Part shown: one piece after another, positions 45,111-53,535 of the stretch | Layout: the number at the start of each line of letters is the position of its first letter | Position numbering within the stretch: position 1 is the stretch's first letter | Assembly: GCF_002300555.2 (NCBI RefSeq) | Contig: NZ_NTHN02000035.1 | Span: 1-55,142, forward strand | Length of the DNA stretch: 55,142 bases | DNA from: Alloyangia mangrovi | GTDB lineage: Bacteria; Pseudomonadota; Alphaproteobacteria; Rhodobacterales; Rhodobacteraceae | Reading direction: 5' to 3' | The notes under the pieces: generated by a model | The model's database searches: none | The model's input: the letters and a program-made list of their open reading frames with translations, nothing else | Told to the model about the DNA's origin: nothing | Translations under genes and position numbers: made by a program

Positions 45111-45194
45111 ATTCTTCGCTCCGCGGTGGTTGCCCTCCGCAATGGGCAAGCCGCGCGCCGCTGTCAAGCAAAGGGCACGCGGCGGGGGGCAGGC

Positions 45195-45437
45195 TCAGCG
45201 AAGCTTTCGGTAGCCCCAGATCAGCAGGACGGCGCCGATGATGCCGACGATGAGCTGCGGGATCCAGGTGTTGGCGGCGTAGATGCCGACCACCGAGAGG
45301 ATCAGGTTCAGCACCACGGCGCCGATGATGCCGAGGATGATATTGGTGAGAATGCCGGTGTCGGCCTTCATGATCATCGACGCGATCCAGCCGGCAAGCC
45401 CGCCGACGATGATGGACGCGATAATTCCGAGACCCAT
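45195..45437 (-). CDS. GlsB/YeaQ/YmgE-family stress-response membrane protein
   Basis: An 80-residue three-helix protein. The start GLGIIASIIVGGLAGWIASMIMK and the later IILGIIGAVVLNLIL and LIVGIIGAVLLIWGYRKL are typical of the transglycosylase-associated/YeaQ family. The role is unknown; family members are often induced by stress. It is a single gene with about 170 bases of upstream sequence before dapD's end. Confidence 0.88.
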   Translation of the reverse strand: MGLGIIASIIVGGLAGWIASMIMKADTGILTNIILGIIGAVVLNLILSVVGIYAANTWIPQLIVGIIGAVLLIWGYRKLR

Positions 45438-45544
45438 GGTACGTATCCCCTATTTGGAAAAGTGACGCTAGGGGAACGCCTTGGGCGGAAAATGGTTCCT
45501 CAGAGCGGGCGCACAGGGCGTCGGGTGCGCCATGGCGCGCGGGC

Positions 45545-45574
45545 AAAAGAAAGGGGCGCCGCACGGCGCCCCTT
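45545..45574 (-). terminator. Intrinsic terminator of dapD
   Basis: Perfect 11-bp stem AAGGGGCGCCG / CGGCGCCCCTT (45551-45561, 45564-45574) followed on the minus strand by TCTTTTG. It lies just past the dapD stop. Confidence 0.85.
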
Positions 45575-45607
45575 CTCAAATGCTCTGCCGGGTCGGGACC
45601 CGCGCGC

Positions 45608-46435
<828 letters not shown>

Positions 46436-46546
46436 TTGCGTCTCCTGTCGTCCGGGTTTACTGCCCTATAGCGGCAGGGTGCCGCCGCGACAATGCGAGA
46501 CGTCGCCGGGCCGCCCCTGCAAGGCAGGCCAAGACAGGAGAGACCC

Positions 46547-46942
46547 GTGGCAAAACCCATCCACAGCATGATCCGCGTGCTCGACGAAGCGCGCTCGGTT
46601 GCCTTCTACGACACGGCCTTCGGGCTGAAGGTTGCGGACCGGCTGGATTTTCCGGAGTTCACCCTGATCTACCTCAGCGCTCCCGAGAGCGGCTTCGAGC
46701 TGGAGCTAACGGTGAACAAGGAGCGGACCGAGCCCTACGAGCTCGGCGACGGTTACGGCCATTTCGCGGTCTCGGTCGCCGACCTTGAGGCAGAGCACGC
46801 GCGGCTCACCGCGGCGGGCCTTGCGCCGCGCAAGCTGGTGGAATTTGCGCCCGCGGGCGAGGTGGTGGCGCGGTTCTTCTTCATTGCCGACCCCGACGGC
46901 TATCAGATCGAGGTGCTGGAGCGCAGCGGGCGATTCTCGTGA
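46547..46942 (+). CDS. gloA: Glyoxalase/VOC-family protein (lactoylglutathione lyase-like)
   Basis: A 131-residue VOC-fold protein matching GloA: HSMIRVLDEARSVAFYDTAFGLKV, a first-module Glu in GFELELTVN, GYGHFAVSV and DPDGYQIEVLER for the second metal site. It probably isomerises the methylglyoxal-glutathione adduct to S-lactoylglutathione. It starts at GTG 46547 with CAGGAG upstream; no ATG fits the family start. Confidence 0.9.
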   Translation: MAKPIHSMIRVLDEARSVAFYDTAFGLKVADRLDFPEFTLIYLSAPESGFELELTVNKERTEPYELGDGYGHFAVSVADLEAEHARLTAAGLAPRKLVEFAPAGEVVARFFFIADPDGYQIEVLERSGRFS

Positions 46943-46971
46943 TCCGCTGACCGGCGCGGGACGGCGAGGGG

Positions 46972-47033
46972 AGAGGGGGGGCGCTGCCCCCCCGGCCTGC
47001 GGCCACCCCCCGGGATATTTGAGCCTAGAAGAA
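46972..47033 (-). repeat. 3'-end element copy A3
   Basis: Read on the minus strand: TTCTTCTAGGCTCA, AATATCCCGGGGGG, hairpin 1 GGCC-GCA-GGCC (46994-47004) and hairpin 2 GGGGGGC-AGC-GCCCCCC (46976-46992). It starts 11 bases after 47044, the stop of the dehydratase gene when its frame is repaired, matching the spacing in copies A1 and A2. Confidence 0.8.
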
Positions 47034-47960
47034 CGCGGCGGGCTCAGGCGAGCGGGTCGGGGGTGATATTGCCGCCGCAGAGCAGCACGGCCACGCGCTC
47101 GCCCGGCTCGGGGCGATAGCGCCGGAGCGGAGCGCAGCGAGCGCGGTGGCCCCGGCGGGCTCGACCAGCAGGCGGTGGGCCTGCCAGAGCGCGCGCTGCG
47201 CCTCGACAATCGCGGCGTCCGTGACGGTGACGCGACGGGCGAGGTGCCTTTGCGCCAGCCCAAAGCAGAGGCTGCCGATACGCCGGGCGCCGAGGGCATT
47301 GGCGGCGACGCCGGAGACCTCGACATCGACCGGGGCGCCGGCCTGCAGTGCCGCATCCAGCGTGCGGGCTTGTTGCGGCTCGACGGCGACGACCCGGCGC
47401 GCGCCCTGCAGCCAACCGAGCGCGCCGCCGATCAGTCCGCCGCCGCCGACGGCGATCAGCACGGTATCGGCGGCGAGGCCCTGCTGTTCCCATTCGCGCA
47501 TCAAGGTGCCTTGCCCGGCGAGTGTGGGGACGGCGTCATAGGCGTGGACCTGCATCGCGCCGGTCTCGGCCTCATAGGCGCGGGCCTGCTCCAGCGCGTT
47601 GGCGTATTCACCCGGCACCACGGTGAGCGCGGCGCCGGTGCGCTCGATCAGCGCGATCTTGGCGGTACCGGCGATCTCGGGCACGAAGATCTGGGCGCGA
47701 TAACCGAGCCGCGTGGCCGCGTAGGCGACCGCCGCGCCGTGGTTGCCACCGGAGGCCGCGACAACCCCGGCGCCGGGCACCGGCAGGCTGAGCAGCGTAT
47801 TGAAGGCGCCGCGGGCCTTAAAACTGCCGGTGTGCTGGAGATGTTCGAGCTTGAGGTCGACGGGGTGTTCCCACAGCACCGCGCTGCGCATCACCGGGGT
47901 GCGCTGCACGTAGGCGGTGCTGCGCTCCGCGGCGGCGGCGATCTCGGCTTTCCAGTCCAT
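47025..47960 (-). CDS. PLP-dependent threonine/serine dehydratase, C-terminus frameshifted
   Basis: A fold-type II PLP enzyme. Lys48 in TGSFKARGAFN binds PLP, ASGGNHGAAVAYAA and the GGGGLIGG phosphate loop are intact. After LAALRSG the open frame turns into low-complexity residues and ends at 47025 inside a repeat. The neighbouring frame supplies YRPEPGERVAVLLCGGN, the expected ending, with its stop at 47044. One missing base around 47117-47123 explains this. The protein as read would be 311 residues with a wrong tail; repaired about 305. It deaminates Ser/Thr or a related hydroxy amino acid. Confidence 0.82.
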   Translation of the reverse strand: MDWKAEIAAAAERSTAYVQRTPVMRSAVLWEHPVDLKLEHLQHTGSFKARGAFNTLLSLPVPGAGVVAASGGNHGAAVAYAATRLGYRAQIFVPEIAGTAKIALIERTGAALTVVPGEYANALEQARAYEAETGAMQVHAYDAVPTLAGQGTLMREWEQQGLAADTVLIAVGGGGLIGGALGWLQGARRVVAVEPQQARTLDAALQAGAPVDVEVSGVAANALGARRIGSLCFGLAQRHLARRVTVTDAAIVEAQRALWQAHRLLVEPAGATALAALRSGAIAPSRASAWPCCSAAAISPPTRSPEPAAFF

Positions 47961-48034
47961 TTTCCGTTTTCCTCTGATGCTCTTGCCGCAGGGCACGCTA
48001 TATTCAGAGTCTGAGCAGAACAAGGACGGCCGAC

Positions 48035-48877
48035 ATGAATGACGAACGCCACTCCATCTTCCGCGACGCCGGACGTGACCGCAAGACTGCCGAGCAGATC
48101 CCGGACACGCCGCAGACGCGCGCCCCGTCCTACCGCCTCGCCTTTGCCGATGAGGCTTTCCTATGCCGCGAGGAGCTGCGCCCGGTGAGGCTGCAGCTGG
48201 AGCTGCTGAAGCCGCAGCTCGAGCTCGACGAGCGGCAGATCGAGAGCACCATCGTGCTGTTCGGTGGCGCGCGGATTCCCGCGCCGGAGCACAAGGACGG
48301 CGCGCGGACGCAGACATTGGCGGATCTGTCGCGTTTCTACGAGGAGGCGCGGCTGTTTGCGCAGGCGATGACCCGCAAGTCGATCGCCACCGGCAACCGG
48401 GAGTTCGTCATCACCACCGGCGGCGGACCGGGCGTGATGGAGGCGGGCAACCGCGGCGCCGAGGAGGCGGGCGGCGTATCGATCGGGCTCAACATCGTGC
48501 TTCCACACGAGCAGGCGCCGAACGAATACGTGACGCCGAACCTGTGCTTCAACTTCCACTACTTCGCGATCCGCAAGATGCACTTCCTGATGCGGGCGCG
48601 GGCGATCTGCGTCTTCCCCGGCGGTTTCGGTACGCTCGACGAGATGTTCGAGGCGCTGACACTGATCCAGACCGGGCGCATGGAACGGGTGCCCTTCCTG
48701 CTGTTCGGGCGCAGCTTCTGGGAGACGATCATCAACTGGGAGGCGCTGCAGGAGGCGGGAACGATCAGCCCCGAGGATCTCGATCTCTTCCGCTTCGTCG
48801 AGAGCGCGGAAGAGGCAGCGCATATCATCGAGGAATGGGATCCGGCGCCGGCGCGGAGCGATATCCCGGGCCGCTGA
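48035..48877 (+). CDS. LOG-family protein (TIGR00730-type)
   Basis: A 280-residue protein of the lysine-decarboxylase-like/LOG family. TTGGGPGVMEAGNRGA and FPGGFGTLDEMFEAL are the nucleotide-binding motifs of cytokinin-activating 5'-monophosphate phosphoribohydrolases. An N-terminal extension of about 75 residues precedes the fold. Hydrolysis of AMP or related nucleotides is inferred; true cytokinin production is not implied. It is divergent from the dehydratase and convergent with the epimerase gene. Confidence 0.88.
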   Translation: MNDERHSIFRDAGRDRKTAEQIPDTPQTRAPSYRLAFADEAFLCREELRPVRLQLELLKPQLELDERQIESTIVLFGGARIPAPEHKDGARTQTLADLSRFYEEARLFAQAMTRKSIATGNREFVITTGGGPGVMEAGNRGAEEAGGVSIGLNIVLPHEQAPNEYVTPNLCFNFHYFAIRKMHFLMRARAICVFPGGFGTLDEMFEALTLIQTGRMERVPFLLFGRSFWETIINWEALQEAGTISPEDLDLFRFVESAEEAAHIIEEWDPAPARSDIPGR

Positions 48878-48897
48878 CGCGCGGTTCCATGAAAGAC

Positions 48898-48926
48898 GAA
48901 GGGGCGCGTGATCCGCGCCCCTTTTT
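48898..48926. terminator. Intrinsic terminator between LOG gene and epimerase gene
   Basis: Stem AAGGGGCGCG / CGCGCCCCTT (48899-48908, 48914-48923) with loop TGATC, then TTT on the plus strand. It lies in the 102-base gap between these convergent genes. Confidence 0.85.
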
Positions 48927-48979
48927 CGTGTTCGTTTTCGTGCTCGTTTCCGCTGCGACGGACCCTGCCGGGCCTGAGG

Positions 48980-50950
48980 TCAGAGCGACTGTTTCTCTTC
49001 CGTCTTGGCCGGCACATCCTCGCAGCGCTCGACCCAGCGCGCGATGATCTCGCGCGCGAACTCCTCGTCACGCTCGCCGATGGCCTGGCGCAGGTCCTTC
49101 ATCGCGGTGGCGATCTCGAACTCCGACAGGTAGCTCTCCTGCGCGCGGAGGATCTTGTGGTGCGGCGTGGTCAGCATGTCGGTGGAGATCAGCAGCTCTT
49201 CGTGCAGCTTTTCGCCCTTGCGCAGGCCGGTCACCTTGATCTCGATATCGCCGTCGGGGGTGGTGTCGTCGCGCACGGTGTAGCCGGCGCCCTCGATCAT
49301 CTGGCGGGCCAGCTTGTGGATCGGAACCGGCTCGCCCATGTCGAGCACGAAGACGTCTCCGCCGCGCGAGAAGGACCCGGCGAGCAGCACCAGCCGGGCC
49401 GCCTCGGAGATGGTCATGAAATAGCGGGTGACCCGCGTGTCGGTGAGGGTGACCGGGCCGCCGCGGGCGATCTGCTCTTCGAAGAGCGGGATGACCGAGC
49501 CCGAGGAGCCCAGCACGTTGCCGAAGCGCACCATCGAGAAGCGGGTGTCGCTGCTGCGGGTGGCGAGATCCTGCACCAGCAGCTCGGCGAGGCGTTTCGA
49601 GGCGCCCATGACATTGGTCGGGCGCACGGCCTTGTCGGAGGAGACGAGGATGAAGCGCTCGACCCCGGCCTCGCGCGCGGCCTCGGCGATCACCTTGGTG
49701 CCCAGCACGTTGTTGCGCATGCCGGCGATGACGTTGTTTTCCACCAGCGGTAGGTGCTTGTAGGCGGCGGCATGCAGCACCACGTCGATGCGGTACTGCT
49801 CGAGCACGCGGGCGATGAGGGTCTCGTCGAGCACCGAGCCGAGCACGGGGGTGATCTTGAGCCCGTCCCCGGAGAGGTCGCGCAGTTCCTTATCGATGTT
49901 GTAGAGCGCCAGTTCCGAGTGATCGAGTGCGACGATGCACTCGGGCTTGCAGCCAAGGAGTTGGCGGCAGAGCTCGGAGCCGATCGAGCCACCGGCGCCG
50001 GTGATCAGGATGCGGCGCCCGGAGTAGGCGTGGCTGACGCCGGGCAGCTCGCTCTCGAGCCGGCCGCGGCCGAGCAGGTCATCGAGCGACACCGGCGAAA
50101 CGCGCTTGCGCAGCTCGCCCTCGCCGACCAGTTCGGCGAAGGAGGGCAGGGCGTGGACCTCGCAGCCGATGGCGCGCAGCCGGTGGGCGATGCGCGCAAG
50201 CTCGGGCGGGCGGATCGAGGGCATGGCGAGCACGACGCGGTCGATGTTGCGGGTCTCGATCAGGTGTTTGACCGTCGAGGGCGCATGCACGCGCAGCCCC
50301 GAGACCACCAGCGATTGCAGCGTCGGGTTGTCGTCGACGAAACACACCGGCTCGATCGCATCGTCCTGACGCAGCGCCGCGACCAGCTGCTGGCCGGTCT
50401 TGCCGGCGCCGTAGATCAGCACCCGCATCCGCGGCTTGGTGCGGCGGTAGGCGACGATGGTGACGTGGCGCAGCGCGATCCGCCAGAAGGCGCTGAGCAC
50501 CATGAGAAGGATGCCGAAGTTGAAGTAGACCGGAATGGCGAGCCCCGGGGAGAGCAGCGCATCGATGACCAGCGCCGCCACCGCGGTCAGCACCGAGAAG
50601 AGCGCGGTGCGGGTGATCGCCCGGGTTTCGAAGGCGTTGAGCTTGATCCGCGGCAATTGCAGGTGCCAGGAGATCGCGCCGCCCGCGAGCATGATCAGGA
50701 TCACCAGCGGAGTCAGCTGCGCGGCACTTGGCAGGCCGGCACGCACCATCGCGTGCAGCATCAGCGCAAGGCCGAGCGCGACGGCGATCATGACGATGTC
50801 GAGGCTGAGGAAGATGACCTGTTTCTGCGGGCGGGACAGGGAGATGGCAGATCTGTAGAAGCGCAGCCTTGTCTTGCTGGGGCGTGATCGCGTCTTGGCG
50901 GCACCGGTGCGGCTTTGGAAATTCTGCTGCCTCTTAGTCGTTCGCCGCAT
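48980..50950 (-). CDS. Membrane nucleoside-diphosphate sugar epimerase/dehydratase (WbpM/CapD type)
   Basis: A 656-residue polysaccharide biosynthesis enzyme. Four or so helices (about 40-150) precede a first Rossmann unit (VLIYGAGKTGQQLVAAL, about 170-300) and a second catalytic one starting ILITGAGGSIGSELCRQL. The family motif SSDKAVRPTNVMGASKR contains the active Lys. It probably acts as a UDP-GlcNAc 4,6-dehydratase or C6-dehydratase at the start of a diamino-sugar for surface glycan. No other glycan gene is nearby. ATG 50950 is chosen; a TTG at 50977 also fits. Confidence 0.9.
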   Translation of the reverse strand: MRRTTKRQQNFQSRTGAAKTRSRPSKTRLRFYRSAISLSRPQKQVIFLSLDIVMIAVALGLALMLHAMVRAGLPSAAQLTPLVILIMLAGGAISWHLQLPRIKLNAFETRAITRTALFSVLTAVAALVIDALLSPGLAIPVYFNFGILLMVLSAFWRIALRHVTIVAYRRTKPRMRVLIYGAGKTGQQLVAALRQDDAIEPVCFVDDNPTLQSLVVSGLRVHAPSTVKHLIETRNIDRVVLAMPSIRPPELARIAHRLRAIGCEVHALPSFAELVGEGELRKRVSPVSLDDLLGRGRLESELPGVSHAYSGRRILITGAGGSIGSELCRQLLGCKPECIVALDHSELALYNIDKELRDLSGDGLKITPVLGSVLDETLIARVLEQYRIDVVLHAAAYKHLPLVENNVIAGMRNNVLGTKVIAEAAREAGVERFILVSSDKAVRPTNVMGASKRLAELLVQDLATRSSDTRFSMVRFGNVLGSSGSVIPLFEEQIARGGPVTLTDTRVTRYFMTISEAARLVLLAGSFSRGGDVFVLDMGEPVPIHKLARQMIEGAGYTVRDDTTPDGDIEIKVTGLRKGEKLHEELLISTDMLTTPHHKILRAQESYLSEFEIATAMKDLRQAIGERDEEFAREIIARWVERCEDVPAKTEEKQSL

Positions 50951-51296
50951 TGTTGCTTCTGCCCAAATAGTCTTCAAATACGTTCATGATCTACGCACCT
51001 GCCTAAACATTGGACAAGAGCGGAGATGCTGCTTCCGCGGGGAAGAGCGGATTTCTTCCCTAGAATGCGATTTCAATGCCACGAAAATCGGCGGCGGAGA
51101 AGGAAAACTCCCGGCATTCCGGGGTTTTGGGGCAAAGTTCGCCGGAAGCGTGGTTATTTCGCAGCATGGGCCCGCCGGTGGCCGGGAAACAGTGGAAAAC
51201 AGCCCTTCCCGATATAGGTGGCATGCGATAAGACGCGCGCCAGCCTGCATCGCGGGATCCACTCGCGCGCAGCATCCAGGAAGGAGAGCCAGAACC
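50951..51296. promoter_or_regulatory. Divergent intergenic region epimerase / asd
   Basis: 346 bases without a gene. Its left part (50951-51130) has lower G+C and AT-rich patches (tcttcaaatacg, ttccctagaatgcgatttc). A strong AAGGAGAG site for asd lies at its right end. I see no riboswitch class I know, and no clear inverted repeats. Confidence 0.45.
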
Positions 51297-52319
51297 ATGG
51301 GCTACAAGGTCGTTGTTGCCGGTGCCACGGGGAACGTGGGCCGTGAAATGCTGAACATCCTCGCCGAGCGCGAGTTCCCGGTCGACGAGATCGCCGTGCT
51401 TGCATCGCGAAAATCTCTGGGAACCGAGGTGAGCTTCGGCGACAAGACACTCAAGACCCAGGATCTCGCCACCTTCGACTTCACCGGCTGGGACATGGCG
51501 CTCTTTGCCGTGGGGTCGGGGCCGACCAAGGAATTCGCGCCCAAGGCCGCCGCGGCGGGCTGCGTCGTGATCGACAACAGCTCGCTTTACCGCTACGATC
51601 CGGACGTTCCGCTGATCGTGCCGGAAGTGAACGCAGACGCGGTGTTCGGCTATTCCAAGAAGAACATCATCGCGAACCCCAACTGCTCGACCGCCCAGAT
51701 GGTCGTGGCGCTGAAGCCGCTGCACGACCGTGCAAAGATCAAGCGCGTCGTCGTGTCGACCTACCAGTCGGTATCGGGCTCGGGCAAGGAAGGCATGGAC
51801 GAGCTCTGGGAGCAGACCAAGGCCGTCTATAACCCGGTCTCCGAGGTGCCGCCGAAGAAGTACCCCAAGGAAATCGCCTTCAACGTCATTCCGCACATCG
51901 ACGTCTTCATGGAAGACGGCTCGACCAAGGAAGAGTGGAAGATGGTCGCCGAGACCAAGAAGATCGTCGATCCGTCGATCAAGGTCACCGCAACCTGCGT
52001 GCGGGTGCCGGTCTTCGTCGGCCACTCGGAGGCAATCAACATCGAGTTCGAGGACTTCCTCGACGAGGACGAGGCACGCGACATCCTGCGCGAAGCACCG
52101 GGCATCATGGTGATCGATAAGCGCGAGGATGGCGGCTACGTCACCCCGAAGGAATGCGTGGGCGACTTCGCCACCTTCATCAGCCGGATCCGCCAGGACA
52201 GCACGATCGAGAACGGCCTGAACCTCTGGTGCGTCTCGGACAACCTGCGCAAGGGCGCGGCTCTCAATGCCGTGCAGATTGCAGAGGTGCTTGGGCAGAA
52301 AGTGCTCAAGAAGGGCTGA
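51297..52319 (+). CDS. asd: Aspartate-semialdehyde dehydrogenase
   Basis: A 340-residue Asd converting aspartyl phosphate to the semialdehyde for lysine, diaminopimelate, methionine and threonine. VVVAGATGNVGREML binds NADP; the catalytic Cys130 lies in ANPNCSTAQMV and VRVPVFVGHSEAI holds the later His. AAGGAGAG precedes ATG 51297. A strong terminator follows the stop. Confidence 0.97.
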   Translation: MGYKVVVAGATGNVGREMLNILAEREFPVDEIAVLASRKSLGTEVSFGDKTLKTQDLATFDFTGWDMALFAVGSGPTKEFAPKAAAAGCVVIDNSSLYRYDPDVPLIVPEVNADAVFGYSKKNIIANPNCSTAQMVVALKPLHDRAKIKRVVVSTYQSVSGSGKEGMDELWEQTKAVYNPVSEVPPKKYPKEIAFNVIPHIDVFMEDGSTKEEWKMVAETKKIVDPSIKVTATCVRVPVFVGHSEAINIEFEDFLDEDEARDILREAPGIMVIDKREDGGYVTPKECVGDFATFISRIRQDSTIENGLNLWCVSDNLRKGAALNAVQIAEVLGQKVLKKG

Positions 52320-52351
52320 GGCTCTCCCAAATTACTAACAAATCCTTAACG

Positions 52352-52378
52352 CCCGCCTCCGAAAGGGGGCGGGTTTTT
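52352..52378 (+). terminator. Intrinsic terminator of asd
   Basis: A nine-pair stem CCCGCCTCC / GGGGGCGGG (one T-G pair) with loop GAAA (52352-52373), then TTTTT. It ends 59 bases after the asd stop. Confidence 0.9.
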
Positions 52379-52383
52379 ACTAT

Positions 52384-52575
52384 GTTTATAAGCATTTCCC
52401 AGAAATTCGGATCACACCCCATCCGTTGGGATAGGTGGGCCTCGCCCACTGGGAACGGCACCTACTCCGCCGTCAGGATGGGCGGACAATGCACCTGCTG
52501 GTAGAAAAGGTGCATCGACAGCGACGGTTTCCGCCGCACCCGCCAGAAGGCGCAGCCAGTTAGAGGAGTGCCGAC
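52384..52575 (+). promoter_or_regulatory. Hairpin-rich leader before a 47-codon ORF
   Basis: A stretch with several stable helices: an outer pair TTCCCAG/CTGGGAA (52396-52402, 52449-52455) enclosing ATCC-GTTG-GGAT and TGGGC-CTC-GCCCA, then CCGCC/GGCGG (52467-52485), TGCACCT/AGGTGCA (52490-52514) and CGCC-AGAA-GGCG (52541-52552). A three-way junction plus hairpins is the shape of some regulatory leaders. It starts right after the asd terminator and ends at the GAGGAG site of a small ORF. It matches no riboswitch that I recognise. Confidence 0.4.
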
Positions 52576-52719
52576 ATGACCATTGACCTCGCAGACGTCG
52601 CCCGTGGCCGCCGCATCGTTGCCGTTGCTGCCCGCGACATGTCGCTGCTGAGCCGGCGGAGCCGTCCGATGCCCACCCTGATGGCGCGCCTGCTGCGCGG
52701 CTTTCGCCTGCCGGCCTGA
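52576..52719 (+). CDS. Small basic ORF (47 aa), unknown
   Basis: An ATG at 52576, eight bases after a GAGGAG site, opens a 47-codon frame reading MTIDLADVARGRRIVAV... to RLLRGFRLPA, with ten Arg. It may form an amphipathic helix. It is too short for the usual gene finders and I do not recognise it; some alphaproteobacterial small Arg-rich proteins (DUF1127) are similar in length and charge, but the characteristic motif is not seen. Confidence rests on the ribosome site and the hairpin leader. Confidence 0.4.
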   Translation: MTIDLADVARGRRIVAVAARDMSLLSRRSRPMPTLMARLLRGFRLPA

Positions 52720-52740
52720 AGGGACCAAAGGATTTTCACG

Positions 52741-52973
52741 AGTGCCGCCTCGGCGACCTGAGGTCGCCACGTAACAAGGCGAGTTATCCCCCGGGGGCGG
52801 GGAGTTTCGAGCCCCCACCGACCCTCGTGTCGCGTTGAGTTTTGCCGGCGGTGTTGTTTTGAGTGCCGGCATGGACGCGGGGGTCTCCGAGTGTTTCGGA
52901 GAGCGTGAGTGTGTGTAGTACCAGTAATGGCGGGGCGCGTGGTCAGGTGGTCGCGGGCCCCGCTGGTTTTCTT
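52741..52973 (+). ncRNA. Candidate structured RNA ending in a terminator
   Basis: Over 233 bases I count five perfect short-range stems: GGCGACC-TGA-GGTCGCC (52752-52768), GGGGGC/GCCCCC (52793-52816), GCCGGC/GCCGGC (52844-52870), TCTCCGA-GTGTT-TCGGAGA (52884-52902) and a final CCAG...CGGGGC/GCCCCG...CTGG (52921-52966) followed by TTTTCTT. No protein frame is convincing on either strand. It could be the 3' UTR of the 47-codon ORF or an independent small RNA. It does not match tmRNA, SRP RNA or RNase P motifs I know. Confidence 0.35.
52921..52973 (+). terminator. Terminator-like hairpin ending the candidate RNA
   Basis: CCAG and CGGGGC pair with GCCCCG and CTGG (52957-52966), followed by TTTTCTT. 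It marks a plausible plus-strand transcript end. Confidence 0.55.
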
Positions 52974-53138
52974 GTCGATCGGTCGACGGCCGCCGATCCT
53001 TCCGCCGAATAGCACCCGTCACGTCCCTCCCGTCACATGCCGTCGTCAAACGTGATCCGGTCCGGGGTCGATCCGTGGTACACTCGCCGTGTTTTCAGTA
53101 TGGACGAGATTTGAGCAATGGATAGTCTTGATCGTTCC

Positions 53139-53162
53139 GGCGCCATGCCAGCGCCTTTTTTT
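53139..53162 (+). terminator. Strong intrinsic terminator before the 94-aa ORF
   Basis: Stem GGCGC / GCGCC (53139-53143, 53151-53155) followed by seven T. No known gene ends just upstream, so it must end a small plus-strand RNA from the 53.0-53.1 kb area or a longer readthrough transcript. Confidence 0.75.
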
Positions 53163-53223
53163 CGGCGAATCTTCGCCACTCCTCCCCTCCTCCACCTCTC
53201 AAGAACACTGCGCGCCCGACACG
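53163..53223 (+). promoter_or_regulatory. Hairpin and CU-rich tract before the 94-aa ORF
   Basis: After the terminator come GGCGAA-TC-TTCGCC (53164-53177) and the pyrimidine tract ACTCCTCCCCTCCTCCACC (53178-53196). Such tracts resemble the CUCCUCCC anti-Shine-Dalgarno motif of some Rhodobacter small RNAs. The next gene's ATG lies in the loop of CGCCCG/CGGGCG. Function is a guess. Confidence 0.3.
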
Positions 53224-53508
53224 ATGCCGGGCGATCTCGATTCCGAAACCGCGGCGCTTCTTCGCATGGTTGTTCTGCCGCAGATCGAAGCTGCCTCCAG
53301 TTGGGGCGATCTGGTCATGCGGCTGAGGGAAAAGGGATTCGGGCTCGGCTTTCGTGCGGGACGGATGATTCTCAACCGGCTCGACAGTGGGGCGGAGATT
53401 TGCACGGGGCGCAGCCTCGGTGCGCCCCTGCGGGGTCTTGCGGCGCGGCTCGGGCGCCCGGCACTTCGGCTCAGCCGCGACGGGCTGAGCGCCAGGCTTC
53501 AGGGGTGA
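53224..53508 (+). CDS. Hypothetical protein (94 aa)
   Basis: A 94-residue soluble protein beginning MPGDLDSETAALLRMVVLPQIEAASSWGDL, with RLREKGFGLGFRAGRMILNRLDSGAEICTGRSLG in the middle and a basic, Arg/Leu-rich end. I do not recognise the family. The longer frame from 53089 is rejected because it runs through a terminator and a CU-rich tract. No ribosome site is seen before ATG 53224. It converges on the carbonic anhydrase gene (27-base gap). Confidence 0.5.
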   Translation: MPGDLDSETAALLRMVVLPQIEAASSWGDLVMRLREKGFGLGFRAGRMILNRLDSGAEICTGRSLGAPLRGLAARLGRPALRLSRDGLSARLQG

Positions 53509-53535
53509 GCCAGAGTCGCTGAGCCGCAGGGCTGC

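Noticed and set aside
52381-52509. A 42-codon frame from ATG 52382 in the asd 3' region
   Set aside because: No ribosome site, begins at the end of the asd terminator, and overlaps the hairpin leader; composition is not convincing.
52793-52830. tRNA-like T-arm (GTTTCGAG between G- and C-runs)
   Set aside because: No matching acceptor stem, D-arm or anticodon arm at the right distances.
53089-53223. Longer N-terminus for the 94-aa protein starting at 53089
   Set aside because: It would translate through a strong terminator and a CU-rich tract, and the extra residues are not protein-like.
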